Below are positions 34,351 to 44,859 of a stretch of DNA of 64,000 nucleotides, piece after piece. The DNA lies in the NCBI RefSeq assembly GCF_001742185.1, contig NZ_CP015750.1, positions 620,001 to 684,000 of the forward strand, in the 5' to 3' direction. Every line of letters begins with the position of its first letter. Positions within the stretch are counted from its first letter, which is position 1. The stretch comes from Pectobacterium wasabiae CFBP 3304. Its GTDB lineage: Bacteria > Pseudomonadota > Gammaproteobacteria > Enterobacterales > Enterobacteriaceae. Under the pieces are notes generated by a model, which had not been told where the DNA came from, did not search any database, and was given only the letters and a program-made list of their open reading frames with translations. Both the position numbers and the translations under genes were made by a program.

Positions 34351-37300
34351 CTAGAACTCAAACTGATAGAGCACATCTAGTGCCTGACTAATTCCAGACA
34401 CCGCTTCCAAGTATAGCTTTGGCATCAAGCGGTAACGCAGCGTTAACGTTGCCAAAGAATCGAATATGCCAACTCCATATTTCACTTGCAGACCCGGAAG
34501 GACGTAGCCGCTGACGACAACCTGAGAATTATCGCCAACACCCTGTGTATCCAGAGCTAAATTACTTACGCCAAAGGCCTCGCCGATTTTACCCACAACT
34601 TGCCCACTTTGTGCAACCCCTAAACCTACTAACATTGAGGTCATCGCCGAGCTATCTGCTCCACCGCTGTCCAAACCTTGCCCACGCAGCAGATAAGAGA
34701 GTGCTTCCTGCTGTGACATCGCCGGATCGGAGAAGACTTCCAGCTTCGGTGTGGCGGCCATACCGGTGACACGCACGCCAGCGATAACATCATTAGCGGT
34801 GTTGTCTGGGTTACGAATGGCTTCGATATTCAGGATCGGCTGATCCGGCGGTCCAGAGAACAAAATCAGTCCTTTACGAACGATCAGATCCTGCCCATAG
34901 GCTTTAAAACGACCGGACGGAATATCGATTTGGCCGTTCAGCCCTAATCCGCGCTCGTCCTGAACCATTTTCAGGTCACCCTGCAAGCGCGCGGCCAACC
35001 CAAATGCATCCAGTCGAACATCATTGCCAACGCGGATCGTCAAATTGCTGTTAATCGGAATCGCGGCGCTGGCTTTCTTCAACGGCTGGCGCTGAGCATC
35101 CAGCATCACTTCATCCGACGACACCGCCACCGCACTTTCCGGCATGTCTTTAACCACGATCCGCGCCCACGGGATACTGACAGAGCCGTTTAGCGCAAAC
35201 AGTTGCGGCGTGGCTTCAAAAACAATATCCGGCGAAACATCCAACCGCGCCATCGGTGGAATCGTCACCCGCAGCTTCTGGCCCTTCGCAGCAATCCGCG
35301 CACGCCAGGCATCAGGCCTCGACCAGTCGGCATTCCCACCGAGGTTCAATTGCCCATTGTCCGTTTTCAAAAAACCTTGCAGCGTTGACGACATCCCGCT
35401 GAAGTTCACCGCCAGCCGCCCGTTAGTTAGATCGATAGGCATCCAGTTGCCATCAATATCCAACCGTTCCAGCACCATTTGGCCGAATAGCTGCGGGCGA
35501 GCGACATCGCCCGCCAGACGCAGGTTTGCATTCAGCATGCCTGCCGCCTTTTCTCCTTTGCTCAATGCCGGGTTGAGCAATGCCAGCGAAATATTATTTA
35601 TCGTGACGCTGCCGCCGAGATTGCGTCGGCCTTGTGGATCGGTCACCTGAATATCACCGCTAAAGCGTCCGTTTTCCCGGATCGCCATCAGCCAGCCAAG
35701 CTGTGCCCGCCCGCGATCGAGCCCAGCATTCAGCGTAAAGGTATCGAAATCAATTGGCAGCGTGTTGCCCTGCATCTGCTGGCGCACGCTCACGCCGTTA
35801 CCCACCAGCGAGACTTTCGCCTGCGGTAAACCTTGTCCCGCCTGCCAACTGATATCGGCACCACCGGTGAACGTCCCGGCCAGCACCGTATCTTCCGTCA
35901 GGAACGGTTTTAACATAGCAAGATCGAAACGGTTCAGTCGAATACTTGCCTGTCCGCTCGGCCCGGCTTCAATCGCTTTCGGTACACAAAGCTCGGCGTT
36001 CGGATTACGCCAACAGTGCGTACCAATCGTGATCTTCTGTTGCGTATTCAGATAATCCAACGCCATATCCTGCGTCAGACGCCATTCTCCCACCGGCGTG
36101 TCGAAACGGGTATTGTTTAGCGTGCCGCGCCAGCGCTGTTCCTGACGATCGAAGCTGCCTGAAAGCGCTAGTTGTCCCGCAACCGGTTCTCCCTGCATAT
36201 TCAACCGAAGCTGATGCTGTTTCTCATTGCCACTGGCATCCAGCGTCAACAGGGCAATATTCAGGCCGTCCTGCTTCAGCGCTTCAAGACGCACCGCGAG
36301 TTTACCTTGAATCTGCTGTTCAGAACGCACATCGCCTTCCACCCTCACTTGGTTAATGGTGATCGCCTGCCAGCGTAGACCCGAAGCCGTGATATCTGCC
36401 AACATCTGCGGTTCACGCAGATTGCCACGTAGCTTAAGCGTGCCGAGGGCGCGTCCCGCCAGACCGGGCAACATGCCGTCCAGCGATGGCGCATTGATGT
36501 CCGCATCCAACTGCCACTTGTCGCTCAAGTCGCCTTTGACGTTCAGTTGGTTACGGCCTAATGCCAGATTCAGCTCCGGTATTGTCCACTGCCCCGCCGC
36601 GTTACCGCGCAGTTCACCTCTGGCCGTAAGCTTATTCGCTTTTACATTGCCATCCAGACGCAGTTCTGGCACCTGCAACTGCCAGCTACCGCCATAGACG
36701 CTGCCGCGCGTCGTAATCTTTCCATCTATTTTTGCGGGCCATTCAGGCCACTGTTTCGCCGTATTGATTCCGTTCAGCAGGAGTTCACTGCGCCAACTGA
36801 TTGCTTTACTCCAGTCGATAAGCGCACTCAGATCGGCATTGCCCTGCAACGCCGCCAGCCGTAGGCGACTCAGCGTAAACTGCTGCTCATTGCCTTTACC
36901 ATCCAGCAGCAGCGTCGCGGGGGGAATATCTGCCCCGCTCAGGTCGCCGCGCAGCGACAGCGCGTAGTCGGTCGCTTTGCCGTTAAAACGCAGCCTGACA
37001 TTATTGGCCTGATACTGTGTTACGCCCGTCAACGGCCAGCGCACGCGTTCGGTTTGCAGCGTCAACGCCAGCGGCAACCCGGCTTCCGCCAGTTTGGTTT
37101 GCAGCTCCAATTGCGCACGCTGCGGCCCCGAGAGATTCAGAGCCACATTCAACTGCTCGCGCAGGCCGCCGTCGACCGTCAGCTTCAGCGTTTCCCCCTT
37201 GAGCGGATCGACGTTCAACACGCCGTTCGCCGCCAGCGAAACGGGCCAGTTATCACTGAGCGTTGCCTCGCCGCGCACATTCAATCCACCCTGCGGCGAT

Positions 37301-38379
37301 TGCACAATCAGTTTGTCCAGACGCAAATGCTGCTGTTGGGTCGACGCCTGCACGAACAGGTTATTAATCAAAATGTCCTGATCGCCCGTCAGCCGCAGTT
37401 GTTCACCGTGAATCTCGACGATGTTCAAATCCAGCGGTAGCGTGAACTGCGGTAAATCCGCCAGCAGCGGTTTGGAGAACAGTTCGCGGAGGCGTTCGCC
37501 CAGCGGCGGTTCAGGCGCTGCGGGTTGATCCGAGGCATTATCCGTTTTCGCCGTTGGTATCGGTGTCGTCGTCGTGGCAGCCGCTACCGTGTTATTTGCT
37601 TCTAGCACTTTATCGATTTGAAGCGTTTGTGAGGTGCCTTGTTCAGCAGCCTCACGAACATTCGCTGCCGTTTCTTTGATGACGGACGCCATTTCCGCCG
37701 CCGTCACTTTGCCATCTTCCAGCACACTAACCGGTGTCTTTGGCAAGGCCACCAGCAGCGCACTAATTTTGGTCGGCAGCAGCGTCAGCGCGCGCCCTTC
37801 CCACTGCATTCCGGTGCGGAATTCGCCCAGAGAAATCGCCGTATCATCGACGGTAACCTGAACGCCGTTGAGCACCAGTTGGCGTAGAGAAATCGGGAAA
37901 GGCGCTGAGATTTCTGTGACCGGTTCTGAAGAAGGAGGCGGCTCTTCTGATGCGGGCAACGCTTTGGTATCGACGACAACGTCAATGCGGTTAGCCGAGA
38001 GATCATTGATGCACAGTTGGCTTTTACGCAGACAACCCAGCACCAGCGACAGGTGAAATTCTTCACTCTTTACCGTCACGCCCGGCATCTGGTAGCTGAC
38101 GTTTTTCAGCGTTAAATCACGCCAACCCCCGCTCACACTGGCGATCTCCAGCCCCGGCACCACGCGCGCGGCGGTATTCAGCAGTAGGTGCAGACCCGGC
38201 GTGGTTCCTACCAGCAGGCCCACTCCAACAACCAGCAGCAATAAGAAGGCGACGATGCCAATGCCGATGCGTTTCCACCAGCGTCCTTTGCGTGCTGGCG
38301 TCGTCGGTACATTATCCTGCGCGACCTTTTCTTCCGTCACCGCGACCGGTGCGTTGTTGTCGTTTTTATCATCCATCAT
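34351..38379 (-). CDS. tamB: Translocation/assembly module protein TamB
   Basis: Very long inner-membrane-anchored periplasmic protein that partners TamA; AsmA-like TamB family proteins are implicated in moving phospholipid to the outer membrane and in outer-membrane protein assembly. The 1342 residues have one N-terminal TM helix (about 36-58) after a cytosolic tail, a long beta-rich repeat body and a C-terminal DUF490 domain ending [10 protein letters not shown]. It is somewhat longer than E. coli TamB (about 1259), with a low-complexity Thr/Pro/Ala insertion near residues 260-290. Its ATG overlaps the tamA stop by 4 bp. Confidence 0.95.
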   Translation of the reverse strand: MMDDKNDNNAPVAVTEEKVAQDNVPTTPARKGRWWKRIGIGIVAFLLLLVVGVGLLVGTTPGLHLLLNTAARVVPGLEIASVSGGWRDLTLKNVSYQMPGVTVKSEEFHLSLVLGCLRKSQLCINDLSANRIDVVVDTKALPASEEPPPSSEPVTEISAPFPISLRQLVLNGVQVTVDDTAISLGEFRTGMQWEGRALTLLPTKISALLVALPKTPVSVLEDGKVTAAEMASVIKETAANVREAAEQGTSQTLQIDKVLEANNTVAAATTTTPIPTAKTDNASDQPAAPEPPLGERLRELFSKPLLADLPQFTLPLDLNIVEIHGEQLRLTGDQDILINNLFVQASTQQQHLRLDKLIVQSPQGGLNVRGEATLSDNWPVSLAANGVLNVDPLKGETLKLTVDGGLREQLNVALNLSGPQRAQLELQTKLAEAGLPLALTLQTERVRWPLTGVTQYQANNVRLRFNGKATDYALSLRGDLSGADIPPATLLLDGKGNEQQFTLSRLRLAALQGNADLSALIDWSKAISWRSELLLNGINTAKQWPEWPAKIDGKITTRGSVYGGSWQLQVPELRLDGNVKANKLTARGELRGNAAGQWTIPELNLALGRNQLNVKGDLSDKWQLDADINAPSLDGMLPGLAGRALGTLKLRGNLREPQMLADITASGLRWQAITINQVRVEGDVRSEQQIQGKLAVRLEALKQDGLNIALLTLDASGNEKQHQLRLNMQGEPVAGQLALSGSFDRQEQRWRGTLNNTRFDTPVGEWRLTQDMALDYLNTQQKITIGTHCWRNPNAELCVPKAIEAGPSGQASIRLNRFDLAMLKPFLTEDTVLAGTFTGGADISWQAGQGLPQAKVSLVGNGVSVRQQMQGNTLPIDFDTFTLNAGLDRGRAQLGWLMAIRENGRFSGDIQVTDPQGRRNLGGSVTINNISLALLNPALSKGEKAAGMLNANLRLAGDVARPQLFGQMVLERLDIDGNWMPIDLTNGRLAVNFSGMSSTLQGFLKTDNGQLNLGGNADWSRPDAWRARIAAKGQKLRVTIPPMARLDVSPDIVFEATPQLFALNGSVSIPWARIVVKDMPESAVAVSSDEVMLDAQRQPLKKASAAIPINSNLTIRVGNDVRLDAFGLAARLQGDLKMVQDERGLGLNGQIDIPSGRFKAYGQDLIVRKGLILFSGPPDQPILNIEAIRNPDNTANDVIAGVRVTGMAATPKLEVFSDPAMSQQEALSYLLRGQGLDSGGADSSAMTSMLVGLGVAQSGQVVGKIGEAFGVSNLALDTQGVGDNSQVVVSGYVLPGLQVKYGVGIFDSLATLTLRYRLMPKLYLEAVSGISQALDVLYQFEF

Positions 38380-40238
38380 AATTCAGGCCCCAGTGCGATA
38401 TAGAACTGAACATCATTCTTCTTCTCCGCATCGCCGATCGGCATGGCGACATCGAGTTTCACCGGGCCAATCGGCGAGGCCCAGCGTACACCGACCCCCG
38501 TGCCGGTCTTGAAGTTACTCCGTTTGATGTCATTCACCGCTTCACCTGAATCAACAAAAACCGCGCCCCACCATTTTCCCGTCACGTTGTATTGGTATTC
38601 GAGCGAGCCGGTCGCCAGCTTGGACGCACCGGTCAGTTTGCCGTCGCTGTCACGCGGCGAAATAGATTTGTATTTATACCCACGGATGCTGCGATCGCCA
38701 CCGGCAAAGAAACGCAGTGAGGGCGGAACACGGGAGAAATTATTGGTTTCAATCCAGCCCAGATTGCCGCGCGCGACAAAACGGTGTTTATCCGCCAGCG
38801 TGCGAATCCAGACGTTTTGTGCCTGAACCACGGCAAAATCGATATCCGATCCCCACGCGGTGTCGGAAATGTCGATAGAGTAGCGCTGCGTATCGCCCCA
38901 TACCGGCATCAGCCCGCCGCGTTGGCGGGTTCGGTTAATGCTGACACCAGGATAGATCAGCATCGTGGTATCCGTTACGCTCGCCTGCGTAAAGTGGTCG
39001 AGACTCCAGCGCAGATTAATCGCCCGTTGCCAACCGCTGGAGAGATCCCAGTAGCGAGCCACGTTCAGCGTGGTGCCATCAGATTGGGTATCGTTGAGGT
39101 CTTCGCGCTTGAAGCCGCCTTGCAGCAGGTAATACTGCTCAAGTGGATTCTTCAATAAGGGAATTTTGTAGCTAAAATCAAGCGATTGCTCCGGCGCGGA
39201 GACGCTCAGGCTGCTTTCCAGGCTGTGACCCCGTGAATTCACCCAAGGCTTATTCCAGGTAGTTTTAAAACGTGGGCCAACATCCGTGGCATAACCCACC
39301 CCGGTTTCGATGCGGTTACGGGTTCGCGGCGTCACCACTGCGTCCAGCGGCAGAATTTTGGTACTTTTTGACTGATCAAAATTGGGCGACACCACGACAG
39401 AATTGAACCACCCCGTCGCGGAAAGACGGCGGTTTAACTCACCGAGGTCTTCGCTGGTATACATATCACCGTCATGAAACGGCACCAGATTTTGCAGATA
39501 ATCCTCGCGGATTTGTGCGCCCTGAAAGCGTACAGCGCCAAAGCGATAGCGTTCCCCACTATCAAAATCGATATCCCAAAAGGCTTCTTTCTCTTCGCGC
39601 ATCACGCCAAGCTGGCTTTGCTGGAAACGCGCATCGAAATAGCCTTTGCGTAGCGACAAACCGTTCAGCCCGCTTTTAAAACGATCGTAATCGCTATGAT
39701 TCAGCACCGAGCCAATGTCGGGGCGATCGTCTTTAACCAACTGTTGGTAGTCTTTATCATCGTGCGCACCGCCGCGCAGCGTGATGTTCACTCCAGCAAT
39801 TTTTACCGGTTCGCCGGGGGTGACAGTGGCAATCAATACCGGTCGTCCGCCATTTACGGCAGGTCGAAATTCAAAACCTATCTGTGGATCGTAATAGCCG
39901 AGTGCACGCAACCCCTGCCGGATCGCTTCATCAACGCGGGAGCGGAAACGCCCGTCAGCATTAACCTCATCGCCCGCAATAGTGGATAAACGCGCTCTCA
40001 CATTCTTTTGCAACTGCCCTTCCAGCCCCGTGACTTGCAGACGCACATTCGCCGCCTGACTTTCAGGCACCAACATGAGCAACGCGCACATCAGGCCAAA
40101 TATCCGGTATCGCGGAACACCGCCGCAGCGAGCAAGGCCGGTTTTTCTTCCCGCTATGCCTTTTTTCCCGGTGGCACTTTTTTGCCCAATGAAACGGTTT
40201 TTTAAAGTAAAACGTCTTTTTGCAATGAAAATAGTCAC
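38376..40238 (-). CDS. tamA: Translocation/assembly module outer-membrane protein TamA
   Basis: Omp85-family outer-membrane barrel with three POTRA domains (about residues 60-300) and a 16-strand barrel. Barrel landmarks are the [15 protein letters not shown] segment, [14 protein letters not shown] (the Omp85 RGF/Y-type lid motif) and a C-terminal phenylalanine-rich strand ending ALGPEL. The start is GTG at 40238 with GGGAG just upstream. This gives an unusually long, basic leader before the hydrophobic [14 protein letters not shown] segment, where E. coli TamA starts only about 20 residues before its mature part. First gene of tamA-tamB-ytfP, divergent from msrA. Confidence 0.94.
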   Translation of the reverse strand: MTIFIAKRRFTLKNRFIGQKSATGKKGIAGRKTGLARCGGVPRYRIFGLMCALLMLVPESQAANVRLQVTGLEGQLQKNVRARLSTIAGDEVNADGRFRSRVDEAIRQGLRALGYYDPQIGFEFRPAVNGGRPVLIATVTPGEPVKIAGVNITLRGGAHDDKDYQQLVKDDRPDIGSVLNHSDYDRFKSGLNGLSLRKGYFDARFQQSQLGVMREEKEAFWDIDFDSGERYRFGAVRFQGAQIREDYLQNLVPFHDGDMYTSEDLGELNRRLSATGWFNSVVVSPNFDQSKSTKILPLDAVVTPRTRNRIETGVGYATDVGPRFKTTWNKPWVNSRGHSLESSLSVSAPEQSLDFSYKIPLLKNPLEQYYLLQGGFKREDLNDTQSDGTTLNVARYWDLSSGWQRAINLRWSLDHFTQASVTDTTMLIYPGVSINRTRQRGGLMPVWGDTQRYSIDISDTAWGSDIDFAVVQAQNVWIRTLADKHRFVARGNLGWIETNNFSRVPPSLRFFAGGDRSIRGYKYKSISPRDSDGKLTGASKLATGSLEYQYNVTGKWWGAVFVDSGEAVNDIKRSNFKTGTGVGVRWASPIGPVKLDVAMPIGDAEKKNDVQFYIALGPEL

Positions 40239-40571
40239 TGAGCTCCCTGATCAATCGGTCTGTCGCCTAAAATCTATAGCATGGCTTTTATCAATTCGCC
40301 CGCCGCGCTGACGGCCATAGAGGTTCATGCTTCCAAACAAAACATCGTGTAAAGCAGAAACAGGCGAGTAACCTTGCATTAAATTAGTGATAAATACTAA
40401 TTTTTTACCTTAGTAGTAGATATTAACCTGAGATTGTCACTTTTTCGCGTTATGGACACGTATTACCTTAACATTAAACACGTTTAAGATATAAAGACAG
40501 GTCAATACTTCTTGGTTATGCTCTCAGTGAAAGAGGGTCGTTCACCCAGTTCTGTTGGAGTCAGCAACGTG
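40239..40571. promoter_or_regulatory. tamA-msrA divergent region with a probable msrA promoter
   Basis: 333 bp between divergent starts, no gene. TTAACA at 40468-40473 and TATAAA at 40490-40495, spaced 16 bp, make a reasonable sigma-70 promoter directed at msrA. No convincing promoter for tamA could be singled out. Confidence 0.45.
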
Positions 40572-41210
40572 ATGAGTTCGATTGATAAGACACAGCGGAT
40601 TACACAATCCGATGCTTTACCGGGGCGTTCAACCCCGATGCCCGTGGCAAGGCTGCATGTCGTCAATGAACATTCGATGACGCATGTGCCAGACCACATG
40701 TCCGTGGCCATTTTTGCCATGGGCTGTTTCTGGGGTGCGGAGCGTTTGTTCTGGCAACTGCCGGGGATCTACAGCACAGCGGCGGGGTATATTGGCGGTT
40801 ACACCCCCAATCCAACCTACCGTGAAGTGTGCAGCGGCCAGACCGATCACGCTGAAGCGGTACGTGTCGTTTTCGATCCTGCGGTCATCAGCTACAGTCA
40901 GTTGCTGCAACAGTTCTGGGAAAATCACGATCCCGCGCAAGGTATGCGCCAGGGCGGAGATATCGGCAGCCAGTACCGTTCCGCTATCTATACACTCACG
41001 CCTGAGCAGAAACAGGCCGCGCAGGAAAGCCTTCAGCGTTTTCAGCAGGCGATGAGAGAGAACGGCGATGGCCGCGCTATCAGCACAGAAATCGAGTCTG
41101 CGGGTCCGTTTTATTATGCAGAAGATGATCACCAGCAATACCTGCACAAGAACCCGAACGGCTACTGTGGATTGGGCGGTATCGGCGTCTGTCTGCCGCC
41201 ACCGCGTTGA
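40572..41210 (+). CDS. msrA: Peptide methionine-(S)-S-oxide reductase MsrA
   Basis: Repairs oxidised methionine in proteins using thioredoxin. From the ATG at 40572 the protein has 212 residues, like E. coli MsrA, with the catalytic Cys52 in [13 protein letters not shown], the substrate motif [15 protein letters not shown] and recycling cysteines in the C-terminal [14 protein letters not shown]. An upstream in-frame start at 40512 would add 20 unsupported residues. In Dickeya, msrA is known to be needed for full virulence (literature recollection). Confidence 0.95.
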   Translation: MSSIDKTQRITQSDALPGRSTPMPVARLHVVNEHSMTHVPDHMSVAIFAMGCFWGAERLFWQLPGIYSTAAGYIGGYTPNPTYREVCSGQTDHAEAVRVVFDPAVISYSQLLQQFWENHDPAQGMRQGGDIGSQYRSAIYTLTPEQKQAAQESLQRFQQAMRENGDGRAISTEIESAGPFYYAEDDHQQYLHKNPNGYCGLGGIGVCLPPPR

Positions 41211-41381
41211 TCGCTGGCGGTAATTTCGCCGCTCCTGCTATAATGCGCCCGGACCGAGCCCATCCTCGCCCGGTTCAAGCCTTCAATAACGATCATAATG
41301 TGTTCACTTTTATGTGTTCATCTTTCTGAGGATCGCTGCGTCAATCTCGGCTCATGCGAAAACTTACCTAAAGTAAAAACT

Positions 41382-42707
41382 ATGTTAAACAGTCTATTAC
41401 TGATTCTTTTTCTTATTGCCATCAGTGCATTTTTCTCGCTATCCGAGATTTCGCTGGCGGCGTCTCGTAAAATTAAACTCAAACTGATGGCCGATGAGGG
41501 AAACCTCAACGCCGATCTGGTGCTCAAATTTCAGGAAACGCCGGGCATCTTCTTTACCGTAATTCAAATTGGCGTCAACGCCGTCGCCATTCTGGCTGGT
41601 ATCATCGGCGATGCGGCATTTTCTCCTACCTTTTCCATGCTATTTGAACGCTTTATGTCACCCGAAGCTGCAGATAAAGTCAGCTTCATCTGCTCATTCG
41701 TGCTTGTCACCAGCCTGTTCATCCTGTTTGGCGATCTCACCCCGAAACGCATCGGTATGATTGCGCCGGAAACCGTAGCGGTCCGCATAATCAACCCCAT
41801 GCGCTTCTGCCTGTTCCTTTTCCGCCCGCTGGTCTGGATATTTAACGGTCTGGCTAACGTCATTTTCCGTCTGCTTAAGCTGCCGATGGTACGTAAGGAT
41901 GACATCACGTCCGATGATATCTATGCCGTGGTGGAAGCTGGTGCGTTGGCCGGTGTACTGCGTAAGCAGGAACACGAACTCATCGAGAACGTGTTTGAAC
42001 TGGAGTCCCGCACCGTACCGTCCTCAATGACCTCGCGCGAAAGCGTGGTTTACTTCGATCTACGCGAGCAGGAAGACAGTATTAAGGAAAAAATCGCCCA
42101 GCAACCGCATTCCAAGTTTCTGGTCTGCGATGGCACAATCGATCAGATCGTCGGCTACGTGGATTCCAAAGACCTGCTGATCCGGGTGCTGGGAAACCAA
42201 AGCCTGACACTGAGCAGCGGCGTGCAGATTCGTCCAGCGCTGATCGTACCGGATACGCTGACGCTGTCCGAAGCATTAGAAAGCTTCAAAACGGCGGGCG
42301 AAGATTTCGCGGTCATTCTGAATGAATACGCACTGATCGTCGGCATCATCACGCTTAATGATGTGATGACCACCCTGATGGGCGATCTCGTCGGTCAGGG
42401 CATGGAAGAGCAGATTGTGGCGCGCGATGAGAATTCCTGGCTGGTCGAAGGCGGTACACCGATAGAAGACGTGATGCGGGCACTGAATATTGATGACTTC
42501 CCGCACTCCGGTAACTATGAAACCATTGGTGGCTTCATGATGTATACGCTGCGGAAAATCCCCAAACGTACCGATGCAGTACGCTTCTCAGGCTATAAGT
42601 TTGAAGTCGTGGATATCGATAGCTATAAGATCGATCAGCTATTGGTCACTCGTCTGGAAGACCGTCCTGTTGTCTCATCCAGCGCGCGGGCTGATAGCGC
42701 GGACTAA
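41382..42707 (+). CDS. paeA: Polyamine export protein PaeA (YtfL; CNNM/CorC family)
   Basis: Inner-membrane protein with an N-terminal CNNM (DUF21) domain of about four TM helices (residues 1-190), a CBS pair (about 205-340; TSRESVVYFDLREQEDSI, IITLNDVMTTLMG) and a C-terminal CorC/HlyC domain (about 355-435). The E. coli homologue exports cadaverine and putrescine. The ATG at 41382 (MLNSLLLILFLIAISAFFSL) matches the homologue start and gives 441 residues; the 28 residues coded upstream have no support. A terminator follows. Confidence 0.93.
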   Translation: MLNSLLLILFLIAISAFFSLSEISLAASRKIKLKLMADEGNLNADLVLKFQETPGIFFTVIQIGVNAVAILAGIIGDAAFSPTFSMLFERFMSPEAADKVSFICSFVLVTSLFILFGDLTPKRIGMIAPETVAVRIINPMRFCLFLFRPLVWIFNGLANVIFRLLKLPMVRKDDITSDDIYAVVEAGALAGVLRKQEHELIENVFELESRTVPSSMTSRESVVYFDLREQEDSIKEKIAQQPHSKFLVCDGTIDQIVGYVDSKDLLIRVLGNQSLTLSSGVQIRPALIVPDTLTLSEALESFKTAGEDFAVILNEYALIVGIITLNDVMTTLMGDLVGQGMEEQIVARDENSWLVEGGTPIEDVMRALNIDDFPHSGNYETIGGFMMYTLRKIPKRTDAVRFSGYKFEVVDIDSYKIDQLLVTRLEDRPVVSSSARADSAD

Positions 42708-42731
42708 CTGTTATCAATAGTGACATACCAG

Positions 42732-42757
42732 AACGGCCCGCTACGGGCCGTTTCTTT
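42732..42757. terminator. Bidirectional terminator paeA/ytfK
   Basis: AACGGCCCG and CGGGCCGTT with a 3-base loop, followed by TTCTTT, between convergent paeA and ytfK. Confidence 0.85.
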
Positions 42758-42762
42758 ATCAT

Positions 42763-42969
42763 TCATCCCATCTCGGCCTGAAGCCGGATGACCTGGCGAT
42801 TCACTTCGGACATCACCAGAAGATGCTGCTTATCCTGTTTCTTTGGCAAAAGAATTTTGCCGTAGTCGAACTCAAAAGCACCAACCCCTTTTATGTACAG
42901 CCGCCCGCGAAACAGGGTTTTCACATACTTGGCGACTTTCAAAGGATTGTAACGTTCGAAGATCCTCAT
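42763..42969 (-). CDS. ytfK: DUF1107 protein YtfK (SpoT regulator homologue)
   Basis: 68 residues, [34 protein letters not shown]..., nearly colinear with E. coli YtfK, which binds SpoT and shifts it toward (p)ppGpp synthesis under phosphate or fatty-acid starvation. That makes it functionally linked to relA at the left end of the window. It is divergent from ytfJ across 346 bp. Confidence 0.93.
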   Translation of the reverse strand: MRIFERYNPLKVAKYVKTLFRGRLYIKGVGAFEFDYGKILLPKKQDKQHLLVMSEVNRQVIRLQAEMG

Positions 42970-43315
42970 CGTTTTACTCTCCCGTTTTATTTTTCTACGC
43001 TCTCCCTGTCGCCAACATGGCTGAGGTTCTGGAGCGCTAATGAGATAACGGATACTGCTAATTAGTACTGTAAAACGGCTTTTAGTTCCCCACTATTCAG
43101 TATTCTTAACTGTTTTTACAGATTTTTACAGAACAGTGTTTAAATAAACCCCTAGCCATCAGTATAAACCTTCAAAAATAAGGGTTTTGTGCACTAAACC
43201 ACAAACCGTTTTTGCGCGAAGCAAGACAGACCCATTTCCTGAATCTACGCTTATACCATCGCTCGACGTTTTCCATCATTGACATCGCATCGGGCCCCCC
43301 ACAGAAGGAAATACC
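42970..43315. promoter_or_regulatory. ytfK-ytfJ divergent control region
   Basis: 346 bp without a gene. A 10-base unit TTTTTACAGA is repeated in tandem at 43113-43132. On the minus strand it reads as CTGTAAAAAT repeats, reminiscent of PhoB-box CTGT half sites but with a 10- rather than 11-bp period. ytfK is phosphate-regulated in E. coli, so this is a candidate PhoB-type site read toward ytfK; not proven. Confidence 0.45.
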
Positions 43316-43894
43316 ATGATAAAAATACGCCACCTGCTTCTTGCGCTATTTATCACGCCCTTATTGGGATTTGTTCCACTCACAGCCTCAGCGCATACGC
43401 TGATACTCAACCAATTCGTTCCTCCCGTCGGCATTGCAGACAGGGGAGAACTTCAGTACCAGAATAATCAGTTTAGTTATAAAAACTGGAACAGCGCGCA
43501 ATTGCCCGGAAAAGTACGGGTGATACAACATATCGCTGGCCGAACCGCTGCCAAAGAGATGAACGATCCGCTCATCTCCGCACTGAAGGCAGCTAACCTA
43601 CCGCATGATTATTACCAAACGACGACAATCGTGAATACCGACGATGCCATCATCGGCACCAGCATGTTTGTGCGTAGTAGCCTTGAGGACAACAAAAAAG
43701 CGTTTCCGTGGTCGCAATTTATTGTCGATAGCAACGGCAATGTGCGCAAAACCTGGCAGCTACAGCCACAGAGTTCAGCTATCGCGGTGCTAGATAAACA
43801 AGGGAAAATTCGGTTCGTGAAGGATGGGGCGTTAAGCGAGCAGGACGTGCAGCAGGTGATGTCCCTGCTGCGTCAGTTGCTGGAAGAGAAATAG
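43316..43894 (+). CDS. ytfJ: Periplasmic protein YtfJ
   Basis: 192-residue member of the YtfJ family with a signal peptide (about 1-26, cleavage after ASA in PLTASAHTL) and a thioredoxin-like fold without an obvious CxxC. Segments NWNSAQLPGKVRVIQHIAGRTAAKEMND and WQLQPQSSAIAVLDKQGKIRFVKDGAL are typical. No activity is known. Position between ytfK and cysQ matches E. coli. Confidence 0.9.
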   Translation: MIKIRHLLLALFITPLLGFVPLTASAHTLILNQFVPPVGIADRGELQYQNNQFSYKNWNSAQLPGKVRVIQHIAGRTAAKEMNDPLISALKAANLPHDYYQTTTIVNTDDAIIGTSMFVRSSLEDNKKAFPWSQFIVDSNGNVRKTWQLQPQSSAIAVLDKQGKIRFVKDGALSEQDVQQVMSLLRQLLEEK

Positions 43895-43913
43895 CGCTAA
43901 AACGCTTAGTAAA

Positions 43914-44654
43914 TTAAAATAAAGAGACGCGAAAACCGGGGTTGAGGAAGGATTCACGCGGCGTGTAGGACAGCGGTTGCCCCTGCCAATCGTGAATCTG
44001 CGCCCCGGCAGCCACCGCCACCGCATGGCCCGCCGCCGTATCCCAAATGTTAGTCGGCCCGAAACGGGGGTAAAGCTGCGCGTCGCCTTCGGCCACCAGA
44101 CAAAATTTTAGCGATGAGCCAATCGCCACCGTCTGGTGCTCACCCAATTGGCTGAGATAGTCCTTTAGCTCACTATCAGCATGAGAGCGGCTGACCACCA
44201 CCAGTGGCGGATGCGCCTGCTTCACCGAAATTTGCCAACGCTGACCGTTTTCTTCTTTCCAGGCTTTACCTTCCGCTGCGGAATACATCACGCCCGTAAC
44301 TGGCACGTAAACCACGCCCAGCACCGCCTGCCCGTTCTCGATCAGCGCAATGTTTACCGTGAATTCACCGTTGCGACTGAGGAACTCTTTAGTGCCGTCC
44401 AGCGGGTCGACCAACCAATAGCGCTGCCAGTGCCGACGGGTTTCCCATTCAGGCGGATCTTCTTCTGACAGCAAAGGAATATCAGGAAACGCCGCGGCCA
44501 GCCCGTCTTTAATCACCCGATGCGCCGCAAGATCGGCGGCGGTCACTGGCGAATCATCTTTCTTATGCGCGACATCTACGGGATGCTGCCCGTCGTAAAC
44601 CTGCATAATGGCAGCACCAGCATCACGGGCCAGTTGGCAAATAGGTTCTAACAT
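43914..44654 (-). CDS. cysQ: 3'(2'),5'-bisphosphate nucleotidase CysQ
   Basis: Removes 3'-phosphoadenosine 5'-phosphate, a by-product of sulfate assimilation. The 246-residue inositol-monophosphatase-fold protein shows the lithium-sensitive phosphatase metal sites: the EEDP run in [11 protein letters not shown], the [13 protein letters not shown] motif and the C-terminal [15 protein letters not shown] motif. Length matches E. coli CysQ. It is convergent with ytfJ and divergent from cpdB. Confidence 0.96.
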   Translation of the reverse strand: MLEPICQLARDAGAAIMQVYDGQHPVDVAHKKDDSPVTAADLAAHRVIKDGLAAAFPDIPLLSEEDPPEWETRRHWQRYWLVDPLDGTKEFLSRNGEFTVNIALIENGQAVLGVVYVPVTGVMYSAAEGKAWKEENGQRWQISVKQAHPPLVVVSRSHADSELKDYLSQLGEHQTVAIGSSLKFCLVAEGDAQLYPRFGPTNIWDTAAGHAVAVAAGAQIHDWQGQPLSYTPRESFLNPGFRVSLF

Positions 44655-44859
44655 GCTCTACCTCATCGTTATCGGTTGCGCGTAACGCAGACTTCATCTC
44701 TACCATTCATTATACATCTGTGAGGCAATCTACGATTATTGCCATTATTGATGTCATCCTCAGGATTTAGAGACGATAATCACTTTAACTTCATCATGAT
44801 ATGAAAAACACCCCCCGATCGCCTTACGCATCGACAATCACCGCACAAGGAGTTACCCA

